Under the pieces are notes generated by a model. That model searched no databases, was not told the origin of the DNA, and worked only from the letters and a program-made list of their open reading frames with translations. Source: Myotis daubentonii (Eukaryota; Chordata; Mammalia; Chiroptera; Vespertilionidae). From it: 64,000 bases of DNA. The position numbers and the translations under genes were made by a program. The stretch is taken from positions 21,871,715 through 21,935,714 of the forward strand of contig NC_081844.1 in NCBI RefSeq assembly GCF_963259705.1. Reading direction: 5' to 3'. This document shows positions 1 to 10,299 of this stretch, in pieces (positions within the stretch are counted from its first letter, which is position 1; every line of letters starts with the position of its first letter).

Positions 1-573
1 AATAAAACTTACATTTTCATAGTTCCATGATGCTTGTTATAAATGTAATAAAGACCATAAGGATCCATCTGGTCAAAACATTGACACTGCTCTAAGGAAC
101 AAGTAGTATGACCCAGGCCAGTGCCCAGGCATTCCTATCCTATTGCATCACTATCAACAGACTGAGACTTATAGGGAACAATCATAAAGTCTACAGTATC
201 AGGAAAATCAGTTAAGGTACCGATGTACAAAGAATGAGGGACTCATGGTGAACACAAGAACAAATTACTTACAATGATATATGTCATTTGAGAAGAAATT
301 ATTGTTAAGACATCAATGTTTCTAGTGAAGTAAATGAAAACTTCCAAATATTTCTGATCAAGGTTGGAAAAACACATTGTGAAGGTAAAAAGAAAAAAAA
401 CACCTGTTCATATAGCAGACAAAGCAGAAAGCTGAATGCAATGGTTATTTAAATTCTATAGAAGAGTTGAAACAAACAAAGGAAATTCAAGGACAGAATC
501 CAAGTAACAAGTCTGAAAACTACAATCTGATGAAAGAATCTCAATTTCTGGTTTTGAATCTTAAAGCACTTTT
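1..573. other. 3' flank of receptor A1, no gene seen
   Basis: AT-rich sequence downstream of A1 on the minus strand. It is shared with 24178-24747 and 57514-58084 and, more distantly, with the 3' flanks of A2 and B2. No coding region or repeat recognised. Confidence 0.6.
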
Positions 574-1527
574 CTACCTCAAGATGATTGTCCCTTTTGT
601 ACCTGCCATCCCATACAATCTTTTCAGGGCCCTCTTTATGTCCTTGTTTCTCAGACTGTAGATGAAGGGGTTCAACATGGGTGTGACCACAGCATACAAC
701 ACCGAGGCTGCTGCACTTGACTGTGGGCTTTGGGTAGCAGCAGAGCTGAAATATACTCCTAGGACTGAACCATAAAATAAGGAGACAGCTGAGAGGTGAG
801 AGGCACAGGTAGAAAAAGCTTTATACTTCCCCTGAGATGATGAGATTCCACAAATGGAGGACACTATCTTAGAGTAAGAGTAAAGGATCCCAGCGACTGG
901 GCCCCCACCCAGTAGTGCAGTTACAAAATACATCTCCACGTTATTAAGAAAGGTGTCAGAACAGGCAAGTTGGACGACCTGTTTGATTTCACAAAAAAAG
1001 TGGGTGATTTCAAAGTCTGTACAGAAGGACAGCTGCAATACCATTACGCTTTGTAACAAGGAATTCAGGCCACTTATGATCCAGGACATCAGAACCAGCA
1101 GTCCACAGAGCCGGGAGTTCATGATGACCATGTAGTGCAGGGGGTGGCAGATGGCTACAAAGCGGTCATAGGCCATCACTGTCAAGATGATGTCATCCAA
1201 CACTCCAAACAGTATGACAAAATGCATCTGTGTGATGCAGCCTGCATAGGTGATGACTTTGCTCTGTGTCTGGATGTTCCACAGCATCTTTGGGACGGTG
1301 GTGGAGGTGAAACAGATGTCTACCAAAGACAGGTTGGAGAGGAAGAAGTACATGGGTGTGTGGAGGTGGGGGTCTGAGCTGACAGCCAGGATGATGAGCA
1401 GGTTTCCCAACACAGTGATCAGGTACATGGAGATGAAAAGCCCAAATATGAGGGGCTGCAGTGCTGGCTCCTCTGAAAATCCCAGAAGAAGAAATTCTGA
1501 AATTGGGGTATCATTGCTTCGTCTCAT
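574..1527 (-). CDS. Odorant receptor A1, OR7-family type (class II), 317 aa
   Basis: Seven-helix G-protein-coupled receptor of olfactory neurons, expected to bind odorants at the ciliary membrane and signal through Golf. Family motifs are all present: N-glycosylation site N5-D-T, GN in TM1 (41-42), [13 protein letters not shown] (55-67), [15 protein letters not shown] (118-132), SYSK (217-220), [11 protein letters not shown] (236-246) and [14 protein letters not shown] (283-296). Cysteines C97, C169, C179 and C189 fit the usual extracellular disulfides. The start is fixed by a splice acceptor: on the minus strand a pyrimidine tract ends in AG at 1542-1541, 13 bases before the ATG. The matching donor is probably at 5169. 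Private changes include N-S-R in the second intracellular loop (N-P-R in the other four) and TQSPQSS near TM7. OR7 assignment rests on recalled family resemblance; the subfamily is not resolved. Confidence 0.95.
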   Translation of the reverse strand: MRRSNDTPISEFLLLGFSEEPALQPLIFGLFISMYLITVLGNLLIILAVSSDPHLHTPMYFFLSNLSLVDICFTSTTVPKMLWNIQTQSKVITYAGCITQMHFVILFGVLDDIILTVMAYDRFVAICHPLHYMVIMNSRLCGLLVLMSWIISGLNSLLQSVMVLQLSFCTDFEITHFFCEIKQVVQLACSDTFLNNVEMYFVTALLGGGPVAGILYSYSKIVSSICGISSSQGKYKAFSTCASHLSAVSLFYGSVLGVYFSSAATQSPQSSAAASVLYAVVTPMLNPFIYSLRNKDIKRALKRLYGMAGTKGTIILR

Positions 1528-1757
1528 GTGGTGTAGGTGACTAGAAGGAAAGAAAAAATAGCATGATCAGTTTTTAAACAAATGGGTATTACTAGCATAG
1601 TTGAAATGCTACAATTATATTTTGCTGTAAAGTAATCAATATCTGTTTTTTCAACATATCATCCCCTTTAACACCCACACCCCAACCCATGACATCTCTG
1701 ATTAGGAATTTCTGTTCTCCTCAAACCTTTTCCCCAAGGTAGCCATGGACTACATAT

Positions 1758-2540
1758 GTTTTTTGTTTGTTTGTTTGTTTTAAAATAGTTACTATTCAGA
1801 GTATTACAGATGTCACCCCTTTTCAACTCCATTACCCCCTTTTCGCAGTTCCCACACCACTGCAGGCCATCCTATTGTCTGTGTCCATAGGTAATGCATA
1901 TATGCATATAAGTTCTTTGCTTAATCTCTTTCCTACTCTCCCCCTTCTCTCTGAGATTCATCAGTCTGTTTCATGTTTCCATGCCTCTGATTGTATTTTA
2001 TTCATCAGTGTATTTTGTTCATAAGATTCTTTGTTCATTTATCTCGATTTTTAGTTTCAATTATTGATAGGTATGTTTTTATTGCCATTCTATTCTTCGA
2101 ATTTTTTATCTTTTTCTTCACGTCCTCTTTCTTCTTCTTCTTCTTCTTCTTCTTCTTCTTCTTCTTCTTCTTCTTCTTCTTCTTCTTCTTCTTCTTCTTC
2201 TTCTCCTTCTCCTTTATTCCTCCTCCTCCTCCTCCTCTTTTTCTTCTTCTTAAAGAATACTCTTCAACATTTCATGTAATACTGGTTTGGTGGTGATGAA
2301 CTCCTTTAGCTTTTTCCGGTATGTGAAACTCTTTATCTGACCTTTAATTCTGAATGGTAACTTGGCTGGGTAGAGTAATCTTGGTTATAGGTCCTTGATA
2401 TTCATCACTGAATATTTCTTACCACTTTTTTCTGGCCTGCAACATTTCTGTTGAGAAATCAGCTGACAGTTGTATGGGTGCTCTCTTGTAGGTAACTAAC
2501 TGCTTTTCTCTTGCTGCGTTTAAGATTCTTTGTCTTTTTC
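1758..2540 (-). mobile_element. HAL1/L1 ORF1 3'-end fragment, in the intron of A1
   Basis: Read on the minus strand, about 2280-2530 matches the C-terminal ORF1 region and stop of the HAL1 at 33490-34858 (frame ...KEFITTKP...). It is followed by the GAA-rich tail, now a microsatellite, then a LINE 3' UTR (GTGTCCATAGGTAATGCATA on the plus strand) and a T-rich end at 1758. It is 5'-truncated where a Ves SINE begins. Confidence 0.75.
2131..2270. repeat. (CTT)n/(CCT)n microsatellite inside the HAL1 tail
   Basis: A long run of CTT triplets followed by CCT triplets. In the intact HAL1 the bases just after the ORF1 stop are a short GAA/GAG-rich stretch (34492-34515). This array is the expanded reverse complement of that stretch. 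Open frames through it (poly-Phe, poly-Ser) are artefacts. Confidence 0.9.
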
Positions 2541-2765
2541 AAAAAAATGTATTTTTATTGATTTCAGAGAGGAAAGGAGAAGGAGAGAGAGATAGAAATA
2601 TCAATGATGAGAGAGAATCATTGATTGGCTGCCTCCTGCACACCTCCTATTGGGGAGTGAGCCCGCAATGTGTCCTTGAGTAGAATGTGTCCTTGACCAG
2701 AATTGAACCAAGGACCCTTCAGTCTCAGATCAATGCTCTATAAATTGACCCAAACCAGTTAGGGT
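2541..2765 (-). mobile_element. Ves SINE
   Basis: The minus strand runs from a tRNA-like head (CCTAACTGGTTTGGGTCAA) through the TTCAATTCTGGTCAAGGACA-type B-box region to a CTCTCT-rich segment and an A-rich tail. A diverged copy shared with B (26645) and C (60022). Confidence 0.85.
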
Positions 2766-5163
2766 TACAGCCCAATAATTGTTAATATCCTCATCTGATG
2801 ATGAAGATTGCAGTATCCTTTGGCCTGTGATGATGGACAGATAATCAATATACTGCATGTAGAGAGCTTGGTGTACTTCTTGTTTCTAAATGAATGGTTA
2901 GCACTGTGATGTAATAAGGCTGATTATTTTCTTCTACCTTTCAAATGTCTTTATTGCTTCCCAACACCTCAGTCTCCAATTCCATAGACATATTTCTGTT
3001 CCCCGTCATCTCTCCCATCTAACTCCTATAGGCAAATGCACACATTGACTCAGAGAGAACTTTAATGCTGATCCTTGAACTCTCTGATTAAAATTCCTCC
3101 CCTAGTGATACCTCACTGGAGTTAGAAGCCAAAATTCCGTAGCTTCAAACACGAGGCTCAAGTGTCTGTGAACTTTGGGCCAGCTCCACCCTCACAGAGC
3201 CCTGGCCTCCCTCACAGTGGTCTCCTAAACATTGAACTTGAGTCCAGCTTCACCTCATGCCACAGCTGCAGGCCTCAGAGCCTGTATGGGCTCACTTTCC
3301 TCTGCTTGGGGTCTCCCCACTGGTCTTTTGGAATTTTTTTTACCCCCTCTACATCCTCCAAAGTCCAACTCCTCTTTCAGAGAGACTGGATCCTCTCCTT
3401 CATGAACCTTTTATTTTCTAATATTAGCACAGGAAAAGGTCACTTCCTCATGCTCTTAATCTAAGTGTTAGGACACCCATGGTGAGACTTTTATTTAATC
3501 CCATGTCTTTGTTCCTTGCTAGACTGTGAGTACCTGAGGCATATAGCATGTTATAGAAATTCATTCTCCCCCTTCAGATTTAGTTTAGTGTGACTGAATA
3601 AACATGTATTCTATGAAGTTAGGTGTGGAGGACATGCTTGAGGAGTGTTCTCCATATTCTGAGATCAGGAGCCATTAGGGTGTCAGATTACAGTTGTAAG
3701 AATGAAACAGAATGGAATCAAGGAGGCACAAAAGAAAGTATTAGAGTGTGTCATACACAGTGAGGGTCCATACATAATCATTTCATGGTTCCCTTCGTTC
3801 ACTCATGCATATGTGTGTGTGTGTGTGTGTGTGTGCATGTGTATTTCTATGTCTGTGTGAAAAAATGCTGGATCACAATGTAAAAGGCATGTCTTATTTT
3901 GGGGAACAGTGAAACAAGTCTGGAATTCAACACAATAAATGCAAGTACAGCTTAAAAGGCCATTTCCTGACTATGAAGGAAAAATAGTGAAAAGCCCAGC
4001 AGAGGGCCAGGTGCAGAGAGAAGAGGGAGCCAGTGTGGATGCTGAAGTTACCTCTGACTCAAGGGACCACACACCCACTGAAACGTCACTGCTCCACTGG
4101 CCTCATCACAGAGTCTTCCCAGCCTCTGATCTAATTGTGATTCCTGCACCTATTCCATGTTTATTGATCACTCCGGTGTTTATATGGCTCAATAACATCT
4201 TTCCTTTGCTATTTTTTGCTTTGAGTTTTGATCTCTTTTGTGACACAACTGATGGGTGGGCACTAGTCCTGGTTCTGTTTCTTGTCAACTTACAAATCAT
4301 CCCCGAACATTTTTTTTTTTTTATAAAATCCTGCTTATGCCACAACAATTGATCCCCTTTCTTCACATATTTATCCCTGAGAATATGATATCATAGCACA
4401 CTTATATCATTGTACTGGGCCTTCTTTGTATAATGTGAGGTCAAATGAGCAGGGAGCTCACTGACTTTGTTCATTTATTTGGTTTTATAGGTGTTTGCTT
4501 TTATATAGAAAAATGTTAAGGTATGGCTTAGTCATAATATAAAAATGGCAGGGAAAATGAACATGGTTAAATATTGCGTATTCAAATATTGGCATGAATA
4601 AAATAGTAAAGGAAAAGAAAAGAAAAACCCCACAAAACTTTAATCACATCAATATAGGTCTCCAATCTCAGATATAGGGGCAAGGGTGTGGAAATAAAAA
4701 TACAAAAATCTACTTTTAAAAGGCAGTGGAGAAAGCAGTATCTACAGTTATAATTTCTCCCTATGTAAACATAAATGGATTATGCTTAGAAAATGGATAG
4801 AAAAGATCATTAATTGAATGCAAAGAATGTTTTTGCCAAGGTGAAAAATATAGAACTGTTTATGTTTTAAAGTAATGGGATAAGACACAATATGACAGAC
4901 TGATAGAGTTGACCACACAAAATTAATACATTTTCATCCATTCTCCTAAATATCTATATATAAATTCTATGCCAAACAGCAATGTTTTTAAGAGAATACT
5001 AATTTAGCATACTAAATGTATTAACCATATATTCGCCTACCTAGCAAACAGATATGGTAGTCTCTCAGCTCTGAGCTGGCCTGGTTAGGCTCTCAGGTTA
5101 CCTCAGGGAGAAATTCTGGGATGCACTCCTTGAATCTTCCCACAGCATCTGCTGCACTCTCAG
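2766..5163. other. Intron of A1, no gene; (TG)n at 3809-3834
   Basis: Mostly unassigned single-copy-like sequence shared with copies B and C. The TG run at 3809-3834 is much shorter in B and C (near 27935 and 61315), so it expanded in A. Short open frames here (such as 3162-3464) are disrupted in the other copies and show no family match. Confidence 0.6.
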
Positions 5164-5280
5164 ACTTACCTGGTTGGGGGTCTCTGAAAGGAAGGGCTCC
5201 TTGTAGAAGTCTGAATTGCTCCCTGGATGGTTATGTTGGAGACTGAAGCTCTGTTCTCAGACAAAACAGTAGGAAGGAGC
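5164..5280 (-). other. Predicted non-coding exon 1 of receptor A1, with splice donor
   Basis: On the minus strand this block ends in CCAG|GTAAGT, a strong splice donor with GT at 5169-5168. The block, including the stretch that reads as AGCAATTCAGACTT, recurs at the same relative place upstream of all five receptors, each time with a donor-like junction. With the acceptor 13 bases before each ATG it makes a first-exon/intron model (intron 1541-5169). The upstream edge of the exon and the promoter are not determined. Confidence 0.6.
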
Positions 5281-6089
5281 CAAGCATTACTCTCAGAGTC
5301 AGACTTAAGACCCCAATAGAAACAAATATGTTCTGTTTCAGCCTAACGTTGCACATGTTGGGGAGTCTGCTGCAGAGGAGATATTACTCCTCCTTCATCT
5401 GTTGGTTAGATGTTGTTTGCAATGTTGCTCCCACCTGAGCACCCGGTTTCCCTGTGGACACACTGGTCTGAACGGAATGGAAAATGTTCCTGCCAATTCT
5501 TTGTTCCCAAGGGACTAGGTTAGAAGTTAAGTGAATCTTGTTTTTGTTACTCCTTCTCCATGACCCTCTTGAGGTCTCATCTCCCAGCATCTTACCCAAC
5601 TCTGAGTTACATTTTCTCAAAAGTCCAAGACTGAGGAAACTGGCTTGTCTAGGAACTTTGGGTTTTCAAAGTACTGACTTGTTGTGGGGCACAAGCCATG
5701 ATACCTCCAGAAAATTGCTATTTCTCTCTTCAACAAGGAAGAGGACTGTGTGACTTTGATGTAAAGCTTGGGCACCACCTTCCTTGACTTCATGACACAT
5801 TTGCCAGTTCAATGAGAAATTTCATACTTATATCAGCAGATAAGAGTCCCACATTATAAGATCTTTGTTAATTATGAAGCACTTATATAATTTTATGCTA
5901 TACAATCTGCGTTTAGTACATTATACACATTGTTTGATTTAAATTTTATTAAAGTGCTTTCTCTGAAGTGCTAAAATTATGACCTTCATTCTCCATTGCA
6001 GAAGTGGGCTTGAAGAAGTTTAGTTACCAATCCAACATTATAATCAGAGTAAGGTGTTGATTACAATCTGTCATGATGCTTTCAGTTCT
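5281..6089. other. Upstream region of receptor A1 (promoter side), no gene
   Basis: Shared with 29387-30200 and 62766-63570 and partly with 14830-15620, so it belongs to the duplicated module upstream of the predicted first exon. No TATA box or transcription start can be fixed by eye. Confidence 0.5.
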
Positions 6090-6640
6090 CAAACTGTGCA
6101 GTGGTTCCCAATGAGGGAATATCTGAACATAGCCTGCTAAATACTTGCAATACCCAACACAAATAGTTATGTCATATTTAGAAGGTAAAAATTTCTAGTC
6201 TAGATGAGCTCTTTTTCAACTTCACAGTACATATTATTGACTTAAAAAAATAACATTGACTAGGTGTCTCATCACCAAAAGGATTTATTCAGGAAAAAGA
6301 AAGTATTGCAACCCATGCATGCAGACATGCCAAGCCATGTTTTATAAACATAGCGTTCTTCCTGTAGGGCTCTCATGATTACATACAGTGTGACAAATTC
6401 CATTAGTGCTACCTCCTCCCATAGGCTCTCCTGACTGGTTATGTTTGCTTAAATTGCTGTTAGTCTTTATCAATATGAATCACCCATGATTCTAGTTCAA
6501 GCACAGATACTGATTCAGGAGGTGCTGGTGGGCCCAGGGCATCTGCATTTCTCATAAGGTCCAGGAAAATGCTGATTTTGCAGGTGCTGCTCTGAGGACC
6601 ACTCTGAGTAGCAAGTTTTGGTCCTGTTGTTGAGTAAGGG
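6090..6640. mobile_element. MER20/MER5A-like DNA transposon remnants
   Basis: Contains the diverged phrases GCTAAATACTTGCAATACCC (MER20-like) and then GATTCAGGAGGTGCTGG, GGGCATCTGCATTTCTC and GAGGACCACTCTGAGTAGCA (MER5A-like). Both are old non-autonomous hAT-Charlie elements of mammals. The same pair stands at 11860 and 15640 and in the B and C counterparts. Assignment is from recalled consensus sequences. Confidence 0.6.
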
Positions 6641-6699
6641 GTAGGTAGTTGTAGGCCATCTTCACCAAAAATTGTGTTTGCTTAAGAATTTGAATGAAG

Positions 6700-6830
6700 A
6701 TGTACAGTCATGCACTGCTTAACAAACAGGGACATGTTCTGAGAAATGTTGATACAGGCGATTTTGTCATTGAGTGCACATCAGAAAATGCACTTATGCA
6801 AACCTAGATGGTATATCCTTCTATTCCCCC
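6700..6830. mobile_element. Old DNA-transposon end, CAGTCATGCACTGCTTAA type
   Basis: Begins TACAGTCATGCACTGCTTAAC and runs to AAACCTAGATGGTATA, resembling the end of an old mammalian Tigger-like element. Longer in copy B (30898-31080). In A it is cut off by the hAT element at 6831. Confidence 0.45.
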
Positions 6831-7042
6831 CAGTGGTCTGCAAACTGCAGCTCACGAGCCACATGTGGCTCTTTGGCCCCTTGAGTGTGGCTCTTACATA
6901 AAATACCAAGGGCGGGTGTGCACGTACGGTGCGGTTGAAACTTCGTGGCCCATGCGCAGAAGTCGGTATTTTGTGGAAGAGCCACACTCAAGGGTGCCAA
7001 AGAGCCCCATGTGGCTTGGGAGCCACAGTTTGCTGACCACTG
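6831..7042. mobile_element. Short non-autonomous hAT element (212 bp)
   Basis: Ends are inverted repeats: CAGTGGTCTGCAAACTG at the left and its near-complement CAGTTTGCTGACCACTG at the right. Further inside, GAGCCACATGTGGCTCTTTGG and AAAGAGCCCCATGTGGCT also pair, so the whole element can fold on itself. No 8-bp target duplication is visible. Absent from copy B at this place. hAT elements active in recent times are known from vesper bats. Confidence 0.8.
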
Positions 7043-7049
7043 CCCTTGG

Positions 7050-7255
7050 CTGATGCAGATTCGAGGGAAGTGTTTGCCCCAGGAAAGATGGCATTGGTCT
7101 CGATGTGGCTTCTTCTGCAAATATTTGGTTGTAAGACTTCTTTTCAGCTGTTTTCAGTGGGATCTTCAGGTTGATTGTTGTATAATTTATTTGTGATTCC
7201 AAGTTCAGGCCAGGAGGAGAAGAGAGCAACTTCCACCAGCTCTGCTGCCATTGTC
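7050..7255 (-). mobile_element. Possible old L1/HAL1 5' region
   Basis: The minus strand starts near GATGGCAGCAGAGCTGG and continues through a partly open frame (INYTTINLK..., IFAEEATSRPMP), like a LINE 5' UTR. The same sequence lies at 31495-31705 in copy B. Weak assignment. Confidence 0.35.
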
Positions 7256-7704
7256 TTCAACAATTCTACTTTAAATCTTTGTGTCTACATTTCCACTTTC
7301 TTTTAATTTCACTTTGATTCAATCTTTTGTCTTTTAGCTCCTATTTTCTTCAATTTTTTTTCAAGTTCTCTTTAAAATGAAAGATGAAAATTTCAATGAG
7401 TCTGTGTTGGACATATACGTGTGTGTTTATTAGAAAGAAAATTATGTAAAATGTAACACATGTCACATACATATAGTCCATTCCTGTGAAAGAATTCTTA
7501 GACTCACAAAATATTCCCAAATATTTTATTTATTAACAAAATTGACTGAATTAAGTTTATCATCTCACATCACCATCAAAAATAAGGAAGCAGAGGATCA
7601 AGGTAATTACATGTACTCTTAATTTCTGTATGGCTGCTTTAATTCAGAAAAGTTTGCATTTTAAATACATTCAGTTTATTTAATTCATTTACTCCAATAA
7701 GTAA

Positions 7705-8080
7705 TCCTATATAATAAAAGCCTAATATTCAAAATGACCAACTGGCTGAATAAAAGGCGGAACGACATGTGGGTGTCAGACCAGCTTGTTTGGCACCTTC
7801 ACCCATACATAAAAAAAAGAAAAAAAAAGAAAAAAAAAAAGAAAGGCGGAACGACTGGTTGCTATGATACACACTGACCACCAGGGGGCAGATGCTTAAT
7901 GGAGGAGCTTCCCCTGGTGGTCATTACTCTCCCACAGGGAGAGCGCTGCTCAGCCAGAAGCTGGGCTTCCTGGCAGTCGGACATTCCCCAAGGAGTCCCG
8001 GACTGCAAGAGGGTACAGGCCGGGCTGAAGGAACCACCGCTCCCCACCAAGTTCATGAATTTTGTGCACTGGGCCTCTAG
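7705..8080 (+). mobile_element. Non-autonomous Helitron (HeliBat type), A-specific
   Basis: Starts TCCTATATAATAAAAGCC and ends GGGCCTCTAG, preceded by A and followed by T as expected for Helitrons. It carries the family phrase GACCACCAGGGGGCAGATGC. Copy B has the empty site (CCAATAAGTTAATTAAAATA near 32145), so it inserted after the A/B split. No Rep/helicase coding is present. Confidence 0.9.
7767..7841 (+). mobile_element. Tiny retroposed insert nested in the Helitron
   Basis: A body of about 44 bases followed by an A-rich tail, flanked by perfect 14-bp direct repeats AAAGGCGGAACGAC (7753-7766 and 7842-7855). This is the signature of L1-mediated insertion of a short RNA. The body starts ATGTGGGTG and ends CACCCATACAT, so its ends can pair. 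Source RNA not recognised. Confidence 0.7.
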
Positions 8081-8089
8081 TTTAAAATA

Positions 8090-8332
8090 AAAACAATTTG
8101 TTAGAACCAAGAAATGAATTCAGCAACATTGTGGGATACAAAATCAATTTACAGAAATATATGTTGTCTAATAACAAACTGTCAGAGAGAGAAATTAAAA
8201 AATTAATCCCACTTACAACTGCATGAAAAAGAATAAAGTACTAGGAGTAAACATAACTTAGGAAGTGAAAGACCTGTACATTGAAAACTATAACATATTG
8301 CTGAATGTTATTGAAGAAGACACAAAAAAATG
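8090..8332 (+). mobile_element. Old L1 ORF2 fragment
   Basis: Decayed plus-strand reverse-transcriptase-region sequence (AACAAACTGTCAGAGAGAGA, then GTGAAAGACCTGTACATTGA). It continues in copy B at 32160-33190 but stops here at a deletion. Confidence 0.7.
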
Positions 8333-8564
8333 CCCTAGCCAATTTGGCTCAGTAGATAGAGGGTTGGACTGCAGACTAAAGGGTCCTGAGTTCAATTCAG
8401 GTCAAGGGCATATGCCTGGGTTGTGGGCTAAATCCCCAGGAGGACAGGGGAGAGCAGGAGGCAGCAGATGGATGATTCTCTCTCATCATTCATTGATGTT
8501 TCTCTCTCTCCCTTTTCCTTCCTCTCTAAAATCAATAAAAATATGCTTAAAAAATATGAAAAAA
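8333..8564 (+). mobile_element. Ves SINE, A-specific
   Basis: Head CCCTAGCCAATTTGGCTCAG, B-box region GGTCCTGAGTTCAATTCAGG, tail AATCAATAAAAATATGC. Flanked by direct repeats AGACACAAAAAA (8319-8330 and from 8565). Copy B shows the unfilled site near 32390. Confidence 0.9.
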
Positions 8565-8722
8565 AGACACAAAAAATGGAAAGGTTTCTAGGTATTCTGG
8601 ACACTGAGTTGAATAAGATAATAAAACTAGGAGATTAGTTATAAATCCTAGTAGCATGATATTAGTGTAAATACCTGGCATGAAACTTTTGATGTATGAG
8701 GCATCTGTTTCAAAGACGTCTT

Positions 8723-9135
8723 TCCTATATAATAAAAGCCTAATATGCTAAGTGTCCAGTCATCCATTCACCAATGAAAGTGAAATAAGCTAATGATATG
8801 CTAGGGCCAAGCAACTGCTCACTATGACATGCACTGACCACCAGGGGCCAGATGCTTAAACTGGTAGGTTAGCTTGCTGCTGGGGTCTGGCCAATTGGGA
8901 CTGAGCAAGATGAACCAGACATGCCCTGGAGCCCTCCCACCATCCCTCTCCAGCTGACCAACCTTCCGCATCCCTCCCTGACCCTGGTCATGCATTGGTG
9001 GGGTCTCTTGGCCTGACCTGCCCCTCTCAAAATTCGGGATCCCTCGGAAGATGTCAGAGAGCTGGTGTTGGCCCAATCCTGCAGGCCAGGCCGAGAGACC
9101 CGACTGGTGCACGAATTCCTGCACGGGGCCGCTAG
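8723..9135 (+). mobile_element. Non-autonomous Helitron (HeliBat type)
   Basis: Starts TCCTATATAATAAAAGCCTA and ends GGCCGCTAG. A 3' hairpin GTGCACGAATTCCTGCAC stands just before the end. Shared with copy B (35451-35864), so it predates the duplication. Confidence 0.9.
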
Positions 9136-9528
9136 TCTCAAATAATCCTATTGCCAGCTTTATGACAAGGCTACTAAGAAGCACTGAGTTCTCCCCTCCC
9201 AACTCAATCTATTCTCTCTCTATATCTCTCCTTTCTTCCTCCCTTCCCCTATTTAGAGATCTTCTGATGTGGCCCTTTGGATGTTGTGTACTCTACAGGA
9301 CCTGTGAATAATAAACCTTGGGATTTCATAGACCCCTCATGATTGTTGCAACTTTATAGGACCACAAGAGCCCATCCAGCCATCACATCGATGTGGTCTG
9401 AGGAACCAGTAGCAGAGCCCAAGGCCAGTGCCCAGGCATTTTCAGCCTATAGCATTACCATCAATAGGCCAAGACTTATAAGGAACAAGGATAAAGTCAA
9501 TATTGTCAGGAAGAACAGTGAAAGTTTT
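9136..9528. other. No gene; CT-rich stretch, then 3' flank of receptor A2
   Basis: CT-rich tract around 9205-9250, then a module flank (ACAGGACCTGTGAATAATAAA, AAGGCCAGTGCCCAGGCATT) that matches the flank at 24160-24320 downstream of B1. The first copy of the L1 target duplication is at 9512-9528. Confidence 0.6.
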
Positions 9529-9800
9529 TTTTTTTTTTTATTCCAGGCATAGAAGTATATATATATATATATTTTTTAATTCTTTTTTTTTTTTTTTGCT
9601 TAAAGTATTACAAAGGGTATTACATATGTATCCATTTTATCCCCCCGCCCTAGACAGTCCCCTAGCCTCCCCTATCACCCAGTGTCTTATGTCCATTGGT
9701 TATGCTTATATGCATGCATACAAGTCCTTTAGTTGATCTCTTACCCCCCTACCTCCTGCCCCCCAACCCTCCCTGGCCTTCCCGCTGCAGCTCGACAATC
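9529..9800 (-). mobile_element. 5'-truncated L1 insertion with probable 3' transduction, A-specific
   Basis: Flanked by perfect 17-bp repeats AGAACAGTGAAAGTTTT (9512-9528 and 9801-9817). On the minus strand a short L1 3' UTR ends in a poly-A. About 45 bases of AT-rich non-L1 sequence follow (ending in CTTCTATGCCTGGAATAAA), then a second poly-A. Copy B has the empty site near 36245. Confidence 0.8.
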
Positions 9801-9817
9801 AGAACAGTGAAAGTTTT

Positions 9818-10299
9818 GATGTATAAAGAATGAGAAACATAAAAGATAAAATTGAGGTGTCCGATTTTTCTGGAATGAAATTATATAAATAGTGTGAGTA
9901 ACCAAGCAAAGTTTATCCCACATGAATAATACAACTTATGACTATTCTATCTATAAAATAAGAGCAATTTCCTTACAATGATGTATATTATTGGAGAATA
10001 AATTAATCTTCAGAAATCCATGTTGTCCATGAAATAAACTGGAACTTGCATTCTGATCAAGGTTGGGAATAGCTGTTAGGTTAGAACAAAGGAGAAAGGG
10101 AAAGACTTTCTGTATAATAGGCGTAGCAGAAAGTGCAATGAAATGGTTACTTAAATTGTATAGAGAAGTTGAACTAAAACAGGAGGAAATTCGAGGAAAT
10201 AAATAAAAGAAGCAAGTTGTACAAACACAATCTGATGAAAGGTTCTTAATTTCTGGTTTTCATTCTTGAAACCTGGAAATTAAGTGCACTTTTTCAGAC
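9818..10299. other. 3' flank of receptor A2, no gene seen
   Basis: AT-rich DNA shared with 36250-36731 and distantly with the 3' flanks of the A1-type receptors. Nothing coding. Confidence 0.6.

Noticed and set aside
953..1377. Plus-strand open frames antisense to A1 (and the same in the other receptors)
   Set aside because: They are the complement of the receptor frame and recur only because the receptor sequence is conserved.
1991..2296. Poly-Phe, poly-Ser and poly-Leu frames over the CTT/CCT arrays
   Set aside because: Microsatellite artefacts with different phase in each copy.
8333..8410. tRNA gene
   Set aside because: The tRNA-like A and B box phrases are the head of a Ves SINE; there is no full cloverleaf and the SINE body follows.
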